Positions 11,841 through 25,486 of a DNA stretch of 64,000 nucleotides are shown here, piece by piece. How positions within the stretch are numbered: the first letter of the stretch is position 1; each line of letters begins with the position of its first letter. The stretch is from Daedaleopsis sinensis (Eukaryota > Basidiomycota > Agaricomycetes > Polyporales > Polyporaceae), in contig CM066304.1 in the NCBI GenBank assembly GCA_033807695.1, forward strand, positions 372,001-436,000, in the 5' to 3' direction. A program made the position numbers and the translations under genes. Below the pieces are notes generated by a model. It was given only the letters and a program-made list of their open reading frames with translations, was not told the origin of the DNA and ran no database searches.

Positions 11841-14641
11841 GTCGCTGCACCGACGTCCACACGCCACTCTGGGCTGAGATCGCGTACGCCGCTCGTGCTT
11901 CCGCCCCCGCTGTCCGGACGTCCACCAGCCTCCACCAGCTCCCCGCTCTGTCCTCTGACGCAGGCAACCACGCACTCGCCTCAGCCGCCCTGCGCCCGCC
12001 ACTCGGTGCGTGCTATTAATACCACGCATATGCCCCCGTTCACTCACCCTCGTCCTGCACGTCTCCCTTCGTCTCCCGCACAGCGTCCCTCCGTGCTCGC
12101 CCTCGCTCCGTCCGCTCTCTCTTCCTCACCCGCCCCCGCCCCCGCCCTTCCGCTCCGTCCAGCCTGTTTCTGAACCCACGTCGACAAGCATGTACATACT
12201 CGGCGTACGGCCATTCGCAGGGCCCGCCCCATGCACATACATCTTGCTTGGGAAGACGGACTGATTGGCAGAGGGACGGACAGAGAGAGGCTCGGATGGT
12301 AAGTCTCCCACCAACACCGTTCCGACACCCGCTCTACCGCCCGTCCGCGCCCCTCCCGCCGCGTGAGTCTCGTGTACGAACACTCGAGTCCGCGCACACG
12401 CATCATCGAGCGAGTGCGTCCGCATTCGTCTGGTCGTCGCGGGTCGACGTGCGAGTGTGACCCCAAGGCGCGTCCTCCGACCACAGCCGTCATCCCGCCG
12501 CAGCTCAGATCTCCGTACACCCGCCGTGCGTGTCAGGACGCGGGGATGCCGGAGACGATTCCACTACCGACGTCGAGAGCCCGCGCTGTGCGTAACGGTG
12601 AGTACCGGTATCTCCTACGACCACAGATTGCCAAAACTCACCGGGACTGTGTCTCTAGCGCTGTCGACGACGTCCGACACGGTCCCCGCGTGCGCACAGT
12701 CCGTCAGCGGCGCCTCGTCCCCGAGAAAACGCCAGACACGGCGGTCCAGTCGTCGAGCGCACACTCCAGCGCGACGCGTACCGCCCCGCCCCCATCTGGC
12801 GCGACTCGGCGTGAGCGGACATATGGACCCGCGTCTGGCGGGAGTCGTTCTCTCGCGCACCGCGTCCCTCCATGCTCGCCCTCGCGCCGTCCGCTCTCTC
12901 TTCCTACTCCCGCCCTTGGCTCTGAACGCACATGCTCGGCATAGACCCACTCACAGGGCACCCCAGTATCCATCCTGTACGTCTCCCGCCAATACGGTCC
13001 CATCACCAGTTGTACCGCGCGTCCGCGCACCCTGTACATGTCCCCCCCGCCGCTGCGAGTCTCGTGTACGAACAATAAACTTGACGCACACGCATCGAGC
13101 GAGCGTGCCCGAATTCACCTGCAGCCGCCTGCTGTTCGACGTACGAGTGAGACCCCAAGGTGCGTCTTCTCCGCGCGCACCCGTCATGCTCTTTCGCCGA
13201 TAGACGGTTCGGACGGGGCCTGCAAATCTCTCCGACACCCGTCCGAACCGTCATCCCGCCGCAGCCGTAATGCACGGTACGTATCCCCCGCTTCCGTTCT
13301 CGAACTGGCTCACTCACCTTTGCGTTGCGTTGCTGAAGCAGTTCGCCGGCCGGGAAGCCCATGCCGCACGCGCGGAGACGACTCCGGTGTTGTCTTTGAC
13401 GGCGGGAGCCCGCGCGGTGTGTACCAGTGAGCACATCCCCGCGACTACATATTCCCAAAACTCACCGAGATCGTGTTGCTAGCGCCGTCAAAGACGTCCG
13501 ACACGCGCGCGGCCCGAGAGAACGCCAGACGCGGCGGCCCGTGTCGTCGAGCTCACGCTCCAGCACGATGTGTGCCGCCGCGCCCCATCTGCCGGGTCTC
13601 GCCGTGAGCAGTGCTTCAAAGGGCTGAGAAAACGGATAACGCACCTGATGTCGCACATCCACGTCTTGGGCATGGTACGCGCGCAGGACCCTAAGTCGGG
13701 GAGTGGCACACAGCATGCCCGACGGCGTTCGTCCCGCGGGAGGCGGAAGGCGGGAAGTGCAGCCGGCGAGCATCGATAGTCGCCCAAGCGTGACCGTCGC
13801 GGGCTCGTGCGGGCGGCGGCCGTCTGCGCGCAGACGTCGCTTGGGCTCCGCGCTCAACGAACGCGGTCGACGCACTAGCTTGCGCATCACGCAGATCCCA
13901 CTCCGCGCATCCATTCCCCGCGCACGAGTGTGAGTGTCGGTGCGTGATGCCCGGCAACTTGAAGCAGTCGGCATCCACGCCGATGCCGTGGAGCGCGCCC
14001 AACGCGACTCGAACGCGCGCCACCGCCCCTCGTGCAACCCGTCGGGCCTGAAGTAAGCATCCAAACCTGTAGTTCAAGATGCGTGCTCAATGACCGCTTT
14101 CCCAGCCACCTCACGTTCTCTCACTGACGAACCGTACGTCGCCCTTCAACAGACGTGCAACAAGGCATCGGCTCCCGTCTCTAGCGTCCCACAAACCGAC
14201 TGGACCGTCTTCTCGAGCGTGTCCGAATCGCTGGCAGGGCCGACCACCGTCCGAGCTATCCGCGATACTCGAGACGACACACAGGTGCGTCTCCACCTCT
14301 TTCTCTCGCCTATGCGACTCTCCTGGCACCGACGACTCGAACGGGGACAGTGGAGACCCCGTCCGAGCCGTCGCCTGACCGTCTACGACTCATGGCACGC
14401 GTGCGTGTCCGCTATCGGGCCTCTTCATGTCTGACCCACACGAATGCGGCAGTAGCCGGCTCGTTCGCGCAGCTGCGCAATGCGCCCGGTACGTACGAGG
14501 CCGAGAGCACGCGACGGGCCGACGTACTCGCCCCGCCTAGTGGACGACAAGCACGCGCTTCGGGACGATGCGCCAGTCTCGCGGGAACTCGCAGGGACTC
14601 GGAGATGGCAGGCATCTCCGTCTCGCCGTCGCTCGTGCGTG
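11841..14641. repeat. Unit B spacer with the ~780-bp internal duplication
   Basis: Equivalent to 1319-4119. The repeat halves start near 12083 and 12862. No differences from unit A were noticed, and there is no gene I can support. Confidence 0.55.
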
Positions 14642-14943
14642 TGCTCAGCTCATCCGCAGCGCAGGCAAGATCGAGCTGCTCTCGCGCATCTTGCCCAAGT
14701 TCTTCTACACGGGCCGCCGGCGTCGACCCCCGCGAGCTTGCGCGTACCTTGCACGCCGTCGTGGCTTCGGCCATGGCCACCAAGGGAGCTGCGCAGTCCG
14801 GTGAGCACGGTCGGTCGAGCTGCTCTCGCGCATCTTGCCCAAGTTCTTCCACACGGGCCACAGAGTAAGTCATCGTGGCGCATCACTGTAGATCTCTTGT
14901 ACTGACCACGGTCCTCATTTCTTCCAGATGACGAAAGTTATTC
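14642..14943 (+). pseudogene. Decayed SNF2-family ATPase fragment, unit B
   Basis: Same sequence as the unit A remnant (positions shifted by 10522), with the same duplicated ELLSRILPKFF segment and the same frame break before QMTKV. Confidence 0.5.
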
Positions 14944-16501
14944 ATACGCCTCGCGCGAGGGATGATATCTGCGTACTAGGTCAGATCCGCGGTGCTGGGA
15001 GACCCTGAAGATGGGACGACTCCAACGTACCCGTGCTGCGCTGGATGTCGTCCAGCTCCGGGCTGACAACGCAGAGCGAGTCGGCGTCGTCCGTCACGAG
15101 CTTGCGTGGACGCGGACGCGGAGGGTGCCTGCGCCGTCTATAGCCCGCGTGCATCGCAGCCTGGGGCATCCTCAGCTATCCGGGATCGCTGCGAATTCGG
15201 CCGGAGCGACGTACCGTCGTCGAGCAGAGCCGCGGCAGGCGGCAAGTGCTGATCCAGCGGCCGAGAGCAGCCGGAGCGAGCTCGGGAGGCCCAGACGTGC
15301 ATGAGCCGTCGTGGCTGGTTGTGGGTTGTGGCCTGTAGATTCCTCGGTAAGCAACGCCCGCTGCGTCTTCTACGCGATGACGACGACATCTGCGTACCAG
15401 GCGAGGTCAGAGCCAGTCGGCATTGGTCCGTCGGATTCGGACACGAAGGGGCCTGCGTGGTACGGTGAGAGACCCTGCGGAAGTCGTAGAACACGACGCG
15501 ACGCGTGACGCCGTGCCTCGTGCCTCGAGGCCTGGGGCGTGTCAGCGTCGTTCAGGATCGCCGCGAACATGCCCGGAGCGAGGTACCGTCCAGGCGGCCG
15601 CGGCGGGATCTGTTTGCTGCATTGAGAGGTGTCCAGCACCCGGCTGATGACGTCGCCGTCGGCCGTCGCGAGCTTGCGCGTACGATGGGCGGCGCGCCTG
15701 CGCGCCGTCGTGGCCTCGGCCCACGGACGCGGACAAGGAGGAGGCCTGCGCAGTCCGGTGAGTACACTTTGGCAAAGATAAACAGACTTGCGACGACTCA
15801 CTCGAATTGCAGCAGGGACAGGTATACGTGGGCTAGAACTCGGTGAAGGTACAGGTGGATGTCAATGCACACGATGAGACCCGCGTGCATTGCAACCTAG
15901 CACGTGGTCAGCATCGTGCGGGATCGCTGCGAACACGGCCGCAGCCACGTACCGTCGTCGAGCAGAAGCACGGCGCCCGGCGAGTGTTGTTCTAGCGGGC
16001 GTGAGCGGCGGCAGCAAGCCCGGGACGCTCAGACGTGCAGGAGCCGTCGTTACTGGCTGAGACCAACGTCTTCCTCGCGCGGAAGGCGATATCTGCGTAC
16101 CACGTAAGATCAGCCTGAGAGCGAGCGAGTTTCGCCAGCTTGCACGTACCATGCGCGGCGCGCCTGCGCACCATCCTGCCCTCGGGCACGCTCAAGGACG
16201 CGGAGGGAGCCTGTGCAGGTTAGTGAGTACAGGTGAGCACAATCGAGCCAGCATGCACAGAGCCGCAACGACTCACATGGTTCTCGTAGAATACCACACG
16301 ATGCGACACGCGTGCATCGCGACCTGGCGTGTGGTCAGCATCGTCCAGGATCGCTGCGAAACCGGCCGGAGCGACGTACCGTCCGGAAGAGCGTCGAGTA
16401 CAAGCGCGGCGCTGAGTGCTGCTCCCGCGGGCCCTGCAAGCGGCGGCCGAGCCCGGGGGACTTGCATGAGCCGTAACTCCTGAGACATGGACAGGCCACG
16501 G
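14944..16501. repeat. Unit B block of 370-430-bp imperfect sub-repeats
   Basis: Equivalent of 4422-5979 with cores at about 15184, 15556, 15922 and 16349; no difference from unit A noticed. Confidence 0.55.
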
Positions 16502-19187
16502 TCAGTATTCTAGATGTGACATTGACGGCGTACTGACGATCTAGTACTCACCGGTGGCATAAGCGGCGTTGGCAGTCGCCTTGGGATACGGTTGCGCACC
16601 AGGATGGTTCCTGCGCAGTGCACGACGGTAGCGAGTCGATACGCGTATGTGCTGATTGATGTATGTCACTGAAATATACGGATGTGAGTATGATGATGTT
16701 CGCGGTCAATGAAGCAGATACGCACTCAGTATGTGATGGTGAGCGAGCACGGCCCGGGCTTGGATAGGAAGGGTACAATGCCGGTCTGTGTAAGTCAGTC
16801 TGCGTGATATGTCAGGGTTGGACACATGTCACTTGACACCACGAACACGGAAGCACACACCTGTGCGAGTCAGTCAGTACCAACGACGTGCGAATAGATC
16901 GTATGAGGGGGGGAGGGAGCTATGAGGTGAGGACAGTGGCAGGGGATGCAGTCCACCTGCTCCTGTCCGGGGTACTTATCCTCCCCAGACCTGGCCCGTG
17001 CGCAGGTCCCGCCCCCTCGGCACATACGTACGACCCCGGGATCGGAGCAGCATGCCGGTTAAGCGAGCTATTGTGCCAGCGAGCCGGAGCTTAGAGAAAT
17101 TGGGGTGGGGCGACGTGCGAACGAGAGAGACGGAGCTTGCGCGATTCGGCGGAGGATGTGAATGTTCCACACTTTCGCAGCGTTCGCAACAGCTCGGATG
17201 TCACTAGCGTGTGCTTGGCATGCTTGGGCGCTCGGCTGTCAAAGATGCGAAATGGGCGGGGGAGCGGACGTGTTTTGGGGGCTCAGGGATGGAGGATGGG
17301 GTGCGGAAGGCAGTTCCGGCTGTTTGCAGTCATTCCCAGATATCCAGCATGCTGCATTGGGGTTCTGTACTCGACTGTACCTCTGTAATGCTCTTGTAGC
17401 AGCTCATGCTGAAGCCATGAAGTCTTGCGTCGTGTGGACGAATCTCTTCAATAGTGCTCGAACCGCAGAAGTTTGAATATACGTGTGTGGAAGGGAATTC
17501 CGATCTGTTTTTTGCCTTGACTCGGGGTATCTGTATCTGACAGCACAAGAAGAGTTTTTATTAGCTATTTATCTAGGAGATGAGTGCTGCAGGAGGACTG
17601 CAGCTTGCGTGAGTTGACAATATCGGCCAAATCGTAGGCGGGCGTTCAGTAGCACATTCCGAAAGGAGTATCCGAGACGGCCGAGTGTTCTAAGCGCTCA
17701 CCCGCCGCGATCCTCGGACTCCTCCCGGGTATGCTCACTCTCGCTCTCCGCCCCACAGAAACAATTGCTACCGTACTTTGTATTGAAAAGATACACTACG
17801 AGACGTATTATGCGATGAAATGTCACTGAGAGTAGTGTCAGATTTGCAACACTGGCATGCAGCCTTTGAACTTGATACTAGTATTAATCTATCCCGGGTT
17901 ACTACTGTGCGCACTGAGAGACACACACCAGGCATTAATGCTCTCCTATATTGACTGCCTGCGTAGACACTCCGGGGCTGGACGAGTGCTGGGCCGGCAG
18001 GAGTCGCACGGAACTGAAGTTTCCGAGGTGGCCGCACACGGAACCGTACTATCACGGAACATCATGTACCTTGGCAGCCAGGAGTACATCACAGTTGTAA
18101 GCGGCGGCGGCGGGATCACTTTAGATCCTGCCATCATTGAAACACCGCTTGATAGCTTGAGCTTCAGGCTGCTGACTGTGCGTACCGTTGGCACAAACCC
18201 TGCCATTTCGTCCATAAAGTATTCTTTCAAGCTACTCATCGTAAAGATGTGCACGTACTTGCCAGTGCAAGTACTCATAGACACCAATCCCCCAATTCCG
18301 ACGTACCATACAGAGCAGAGTCCAGACATGCCAATTCCGCCCATATCGGACGGCTCCACATCATTCTCCTCCCGACGCTTACTGTTGCCGTGCCAAGGAG
18401 CCTCCCGCTAGTCACCCTCGGCATGTGCTCACTGCACACCCATGTCTCCGGGTGTTTGCTCCTGAAGCTTGCAGTGTGTCTCGACTTGAATGGCAGAATA
18501 TAGTCGTCAAAGCAAGGACAGACTCGGAGGAGAGGATTGGGGAGAGCAGCTCATTATTTACGCCCAAACACAATTTGACTCGGTTCAGTGATTTGCAGCG
18601 AAGCGAATGTTTGGCGATGGTGTGTGACCATCTCGTCATGTCCTGCTCGCGCCATAGCGGCTAGAATATTCTTGTTACACAAGGCACAAGCGCGGATCAC
18701 CCCACAGGCTACTGACAAGTACTGTACATATCCGAATTTGTGCGCTCGTCCCACTTCTTTCCCCGCCGCAACTCACCACTGCACCGTCATCATCCACCAC
18801 ACCCACTGCAGCGGTCCCGGGAGGAGGTACCAAGGAAGACACAAGTCCTCGTGCACCCCGACGGTGAGTTGTCGACTGGGATGGCTACGTGAGTCTGGTG
18901 AGCAGTCCAGTAATCCCTTCTCTGAGGCACGATGGACTGGGACTTATCTGTGGACAATGTACAGCAAGCATGGTCTCTTACCCTCATTTGACACCTGAGC
19001 TTGACTCAGAGTCCAGTGACCGTGACGGCGGCGAGTCACTGCAAGCGCGGTTATCGCGAGAGCAGGCACGCGGAACCGTGTCGATCTTCATCAAGACATA
19101 GGTGGGCTTTATTCCTGCGTATCTCTACACCGTCCTGAGCATGAGCTGACAGGTCAAGGTCAGACCGACACTGCAGAACGTGCAATA
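16502..19187. other. Unit B unassigned spacer
   Basis: Equivalent of 5980-8639. It contains the unit-B-specific block 17177-17482 and the B/C-type block 18766-19108. Nothing recognisable as a gene. Confidence 0.5.
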
Positions 19188-20666
19188 CAAGTCCGAGACT
19201 GGTGAGCTTCCATTTCGTTGTTCATGCCCCCGCCGGAGCGCACACTTACACTGCCTTCAGCTTCTCGTGCGGTACGCTTCTTCAATGGGAGGTCCTTTGG
19301 CAGCCATCGCGTGGGTTCAAGTCCGGAGACTCGGACATGGTACTGTGCTGAGCGGGCAGACTAGATCGGAAGAGGATGGAGACGTCAGGGCGAGCCTGAT
19401 CAGCCTGGTGAGTCGTTGTCAAACATGTGTCACAACGGTCATTCATTTCCATGAAGGATTCCGGTACATCGCTGCACGTAAATCCGAGCGAAAGATGACT
19501 GTCGCACCACAGACACCGGAACAGGCTCGCACCACGAGGAGTCCATCTACAAGTGAGAGCCGGGCAACCAGTCCTGGCCCGAGTGGATCGCCTGTCGGCT
19601 GAAGGGCGCACTAGCACAAGATTTCGACCCAAGACCAGCCTGCGCCGCCTCAAGCCTTCCGGAATATGGCAGGTCTAAGGCCGAGTATCAACCAGTCCGA
19701 CTCGCAGCGTGTGGGGGCCGTGTCACCAACTTGTCCAGGTCGAGAGACCAGGTCATACCTCGAGATGCACAGGTTCAAGTCCAGGTACGTATTCTCGTAG
19801 ACTCGCTCTTCAAGTTGGCAGCTCCGAGTCAGTGTCTTCACTGACGGTGACACTCAGTTCAGCACGAGCGCAGACACTGGATGGTTCCAGCCCGGGAGTC
19901 GAGTTCCTTCTGCAGGTCAGATGCAACCGAATCCCAAGGCATTCACTAGAGCAAGATTTCTAGGCCATCGAGACTGCCCGAAAACCAAGTCCGCCCAGTT
20001 TAGTTCCAGACTCGGAGACGGTCTTCAAGTGTAGCAGTGACATCTTCGGGCACGAGCCCCGGGCCAGACAGATATCTGGACAGAGCAAGCCGCATCTCGA
20101 GCTCGCAGTGCGCGGTCAGACTCTGCAGCGAAAACCCCGGTGGGGAGCAGATGTCGACATGTTCGCCGAGAAAGCCGACTGGCAGGTACGTGATCTCGTC
20201 GATTCACTTTGCTCCGAGTCAGCGTGGTCATCAGTGACATTTTCCAGCACATTCCCAAGAGCAGCATTCAACGTCTAGAGCTCGCAGTGCGCGATGAGAC
20301 TCTGCAGCGAAGACCGGGAGAGAGCATGGCGGTCGGGAGCAAGCAGGGACGGTGGATAGGCGCCCGTGCTCGAGACGTGTTTCTGAGCGAGTCTGGTGGG
20401 GTCGTAGCTCGGGCTCATAGAGCGAGTGTGGCCGGGTCGTATTTCGAGTCCATAGTAGTGTATTCGAGAGTGTATTCCAGTCAGGTATTCAATGCGACGA
20501 GAATCTTGTGTGCCGAACCGAACTTGAACATCTCATTCTTCCCCTCCCCCGAAATCTCCCCTCCATCCCGTGTGCTCTATGCCTCAAAAACTCCCGTGTG
20601 CTCTACAGCCCAAAAAACTCCCTAACTTACGAATTCTCTCCAAGGCAGGCAGTCTCCACGTCACCT
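19188..20666. repeat. Unit B exon-like repeated block
   Basis: Equivalent of 8640-10118; the repeated core lies at about 20099 and 20278. No difference from unit A noticed. Confidence 0.4.
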
Positions 20667-21893
20667 CTACTCAACGCCGCACAGCATGCACTTCACTCCG
20701 GCAAACAAATATATTCGCGTGGCTACATCATCGCGCGCTACGCTACCCGCGCCCCCGCCCGAGCACACCAACGCTGTCCAAGGTAACTGAGAGACGAGGT
20801 CAGAAGAACCCTTCGTCGAGAGTTGCACGTCCCATCCGTGAGCAGATGGAAGGGAGAACTCGACAGACCGAACGAGCCGACGGATTTCGCGCAATGTGTG
20901 AAGTTCTTCCATACTATGTTCGGCATGCGGAGGACGGTAGTCGTCCTCGGGCACGATAGAGTAGTCTACCGTGAGAGCCTCCCTGTCAATGGCAAAGCGT
21001 ATTCGCTCGACAGACACGCCGTTGCCGTAGCCTATGAGAAGAGGAACACGCGAGCCGCGTTGCTGCACAGTCTTGTACAAGCCCACAGTCATCGCGCTCA
21101 GCTGTTGCGCGAGACTCGTTCCCGAGCCGAAGTTGAACACTAGGCGAAAGTTGTGTTGCCAGAAACAGCTGATCCGCAGCCGTGGCACGCTCGAACGTTG
21201 GTTCTGCTCCGTGCCCTGTGGCTGGATGCGCTGAATACACCAGGCGAACACTGGGATATTTGAATATATGCATGCGGGGCTTACGAGATAGTACTCACAC
21301 GCAACGTCAGACCGAACATATGGCGGAGAAGGACGCAGATACGTCGGTTCGTCGGGGGAGCGAGGTAGGGATGTGGAAATATCGATGAGGGTGGTGGCGT
21401 CGTTGAATGTACGTGATATGGTGACCGCATCTCGCGGACTGTATTCGTGGTCGGGACACTACATGCCTGTGAAGAACTGCAGGACTCACTTTGCCGGCCA
21501 ACCAAGGGAGAAGTTGACCTTGGATATCCGAGTGGCCTGGTCAAACATCTCCAGCAACTGCGCGCCCTCCACCGCGGGGTCCCAGTCCTTGCGCAACTCC
21601 GGTGTGACCAGGACGGACTTCCACGCCTCCAACGACACGGGCTCGTCGCCAATGGCCACTTCGAGAACTGCGCGGTGGATGCTGTCCCCAGACTTGTTCT
21701 GACGGCGGTGAACGATGACATCGGTGAGTTCGGGGGAAGACGTCGCACGGCCCTTGCCCTTGGTCGGCGGGTTGGGGTCGCTGGAGACAGGTACACGTTT
21801 CCACTCTGGGGAAGAGTGCGAAGTGAGGAGTTGTCGGAAGTGTGCTTGAGCGTTGTCGAGAGCGTCATACCACGACTGGTGTAGTCTGCGCAT
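20667..21893 (-). CDS. START-like (DUF3074-type) protein, copy C, complete
   Basis: Same structure as copy B: exons 21490-21893, 21299-21438 and 20667-21250, 375 residues. Splice sites and reading frames are intact. The coding sequence looks identical to copies A and B, and the spacer on its low-coordinate side is the unit-B spacer. Whether all copies are expressed cannot be told from sequence; the retained intergenic region at 21894-22388 suggests each copy keeps its own promoter. Confidence 0.65.
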
Positions 21894-22388
21894 ACCGCAT
21901 GGGTGGAATATTGACAAGTCAGAGGGATATATGCGCACCTTGTACCATCCATTGTGTGTCGTCAGAGGTTCGTGAGTGGTCGTTATATATGGCAGTAGTC
22001 GGCGCAATGTTGTGGGGATCTGAACACGTGAAGCACGCCACGTTGTCTCCGCGAGATTAATGAAGTAAGAGGGAGGGTTGTTGAGCGCGTCGTTCACAAC
22101 AGCGACAAGCGTTCAGACGGCGTGGAGGTCGTCGTAGACGAGAGTCAAGGCCAAAAGGCGCGAATCCCGACGCCGACGCGAGGAGGAGGATGGTAAGGTC
22201 GAGAGAACGTGCACGCTGATTGCCGAAATTGCCATATTCGGGTTTTCTAAATGGATTATCCGATTTTACTCATTGATCTCGGACGCCCACCCCAACGAGT
22301 CACCCACAAGTTTGCAAAAAACCTCCTGTGAGCGATATCCCAGCACCTCATCGATATCGATCCTCATCTCCAGGCTCGGCAATTGCAG
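21894..22388 (+). pseudogene. Start-less pyridoxal kinase leader in unit C
   Basis: Same structure and same junction as in units A and B, so the start-codon deletion predates amplification of the unit. Homology ends at about 22388. Confidence 0.7.
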
Positions 22389-25185
22389 GTCGCTGCACCG
22401 ACGTCCACACGCCACTCTGGGCTGAGATCGCGTACGCCGCTCGTGCTTCCGCCCCCGCTGTCCGGACGTCCACCAGCCTCCACCAGCTCCCCGCTCTGTC
22501 CTCTGACGCAGGCAACCACGCACTCGCCTCAGCCGCCCTGCGCCCGCCACTCGGTGCGTGCTATTAATACCACGCATATGCCCCCGTTCACTCACCCTCG
22601 TCCTGCACGTCTCCCTTCGTCTCCCGCACAGCGTCCCTCCGTGCTCGCCCTCCCTCCGTCCGCTCTCTCTTCCTCACCCGCCCCCGCCCCCGCCCTTCCG
22701 CTCCGTCCAGCCTGTTTCTGAACCCACGTCGACAAGCATGTACATACTCGGCGTACGGCCATTCGCAGGGCCCGCCCCATGCACATACATCTTGCTTGGG
22801 AAGACGGACTGATTGGCAGAGGGACGGACAGAGAGAGGCTCGGATGGTAAGTCTCCCACCAACACCGTTCCGACACCCGCTCTACCGCCCGTCCGCGCCC
22901 CTCCCGCCGCGTGAGTCTCGTGTACGAACACTCGAGTCCGCGCACACGCATCATCGAGCGAGTGCGTCCGCATTCGTCTGGTCGTCGCGGGTCGACGTGC
23001 GAGTGTGACCCCAAGGCGCGTCCTCCGACCACAGCCGTCATCCCGCCGCAGCTCAGATCTCCGTACACCCGCCGTGCGTGTCAGGACGCGGGGATGCCGG
23101 AGACGATTCCACTACCGACGTCGAGAGCCCGCGCTGTGCGTAACGGTGAGTACCGGTATCTCCTACGACCACAGATTGCCAAAACTCACCGGGACTGTGT
23201 CTCTAGCGCTGTCGACGACGTCCGACACGGTCCCCGCGTGCGCACAGTCCGTCAGCGGCGCCTCGTCCCCGAGAAAACGCCAGACACGGCGGTCCAGTCG
23301 TCGAGCGCACACTCCAGCGCGACGCGTACCGCCCCGCCCCCATCTGGCGCGACTCGGCGTGAGCGGACATATGGACCCGCGTCTGGCGGGAGTCGTTCTC
23401 TCGCGCACCGCGTCCCTCCATGCTCGCCCTCGCGCCGTCCGCTCTCTCTTCCTACTCCCGCCCTTGGCTCTGAACGCACATGCTCGGCATAGACCCACTC
23501 ACAGGGCACCCCAGTATCCATCCTGTACGTCTCCCGCCAATACGGTCCCATCACCAGTTGTACCGCGCGTCCGCGCACCCTGTACATGTCCCCCCCGCCG
23601 CTGCGAGTCTCGTGTACGAACAATAAACTTGACGCACACGCATCGAGCGAGCGTGCCCGAATTCACCTGCAGCCGCCTGCTGTTCGACGTACGAGTGAGA
23701 CCCCAAGGTGCGTCTCCTCCGCGCGCACCTGTTATGCTCTCTTTCACCAAATGGACGGTTCGGACGGGGCCTGCAAATCTCTTCGACACCCGTCCAAACC
23801 ATCGTCCCGCCGCGCCGTAATGCACGGTACGTATCCCCCGCTTCCGTTCTCGAACTGGCTCACTCACCTTTGCGTTGCGTTGCTGAAGCAGTTCGCCGGC
23901 CGGGAAGCCCATGCCGCACGCGCGGAGACGACTCCGGTGTTGTCTTTGACGTCGGGAGCCCGCGCTGTGCGTACCAGTGAGCACATCCCCGCGACTACAT
24001 ATTCCCAAAACTCACCGAGATCGTGTTGCTAGCGCCGTCAAAGACGTCCGACACGCGCGCGGCCCGAGAGAACGCCAGACGCGGCGGCCCGTGTCGTCGA
24101 GCTCACGCTCCAGCACGATGTGTGCCGCCGCGCCCCATCTGCCGGGTCTCGCCGTGAGCAGTGCTTCAAAGGGCTGAGAAAACGGATAACGCACCTGATG
24201 TCGCACATCCACGTCTTGGGCATGGTACGCGCGCAGGACCCTAAGTCGGGGAGTGGCACACAGCATGCCCGACGGCGTTCGTCCCGCGGGAGGCGGAAGG
24301 CGGGAAGTGCAGCCGGCGAGCATCGATAGTCGCCCAAGCGTGACCGTCGCGGGCTCGTGCGGGCGGCGGCCGTCTGCGCGCAGACGTCGCTTGGGCTCCG
24401 CGCTCAACGAACGCGGTCGACGCACTAGCTTGCGCATCACGCAGATCCCACTCCGCGCATCCATTCCCCGCGCACGAGTGTGAGTGTCGGTGCGTGATGC
24501 CCGGCAACTTGAAGCAGTCGGCATCCACGCCGATGCCGTGGAGCGCGCCCAACGCGACTCGAACGCGCGCCACCGCCCCTCGTGCAACCCGTCGGGCCTG
24601 AAGTAAGCATCCAAACCTGTAGTTCAAGATGCGTGCTCAATGACCGCTTTCCCAGCCACCTCACGTCTCTCACCGACGAGCCGTACGTCGTCATTCGTAG
24701 CCTCCAACAGACGTGCAAGGAGGCGTCGGACCCGTCTCTGGCATCCCACAAACCGACTGGACCGCCTTCTCGAGCGTGTCCGAACCGCTGGCACGATCTC
24801 CTACCACCGTCCGAGCTATCGAGACGTCAACTTAACAGGTGCGTCTCCACGTCTCTTCGCCTGTGAGACTCTCTTGGCACGGACGACGCGGACGGGGACA
24901 GTGGAGACCCCGTCCGAGCCGTCGCCTGGCCGTCTACGACTCACGGCACGCGTGCGTGTCTGTATCGGGCCCGTTCATGTCTGAACCACATGAATGCGGC
25001 GGCAGCGGGCTCGCGTGCGCAACGCGACCGGAACCTCGTCAGCGACGGTACGAGGCCGAAATCACGCGACGGGCGGACGTGCTCGTCCCGCTAGGCGGAC
25101 GTCAAGCACACGCTTCGGGGCGACACGCCAGTCTCGCGGGGTCTCCGAGGCACTCCGAGCTCCGTCTCGGCGTCGCTCGGGCGTG
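22389..25185. repeat. Unit C spacer with the ~780-bp internal duplication and private divergence
   Basis: Equivalent to 1319-4119, but 23715-23960 and 24660-25185 differ from A and B at many positions with indels. Open frames across these blocks change length or fuse between units (for example the one starting at 23005 is longer than its equivalents), which argues against protein-coding constraint. Confidence 0.55.
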
Positions 25186-25189
25186 TGCG

Positions 25190-25486
25190 AAGCTCATCCG
25201 CAGCTCGGGCAATATCGAGCTGCTCTCGCGCATCTTGCCCAAGTTCTTCCACACGGGCCACAGAGAGAGTTGGCGTCGACCGCCGCGAGCTTGCGCGCGC
25301 CGTCGTGGCTTCGGCCATGGCCACCAAGGGAGCTGCGCAGTCCGGTGAGCACGGTCGGTCGAGCTGCTCTCGCGCATCTTGCCCAAGTTCTTCCACACGG
25401 GCCACAGAGTAAGTCATCGTGGCGCATCACTGTAGATCTCTTGTACTGACCACGGTCCTCATTTCTTCCAGATGACGAAAGTTATT
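25190..25486 (+). pseudogene. Decayed SNF2-family ATPase fragment, unit C (better-preserved first copy)
   Basis: Reads KLIRSSGNIELLSRILPKFF followed by HTGHR, so the first of the two repeats keeps the His-Arg that units A and B lost (Gly-Arg-Arg there). The second repeat (25354-25408) and the QMTKV piece (25455-25486) are as in A and B. This suggests C retains an older version of the block, or received it by exchange with a unit outside the window. Confidence 0.5.

Larger units (their letters stand above)
10523..21070. repeat. Array unit B
   Basis: Colinear with unit A at an offset of 10522 until about 18762 and 10548 afterwards. It differs from both A and C in a block of about 300 bp at 17177-17482. 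It agrees with C but not A at 18766-19108. The rest looks identical to A by eye. Confidence 0.9.
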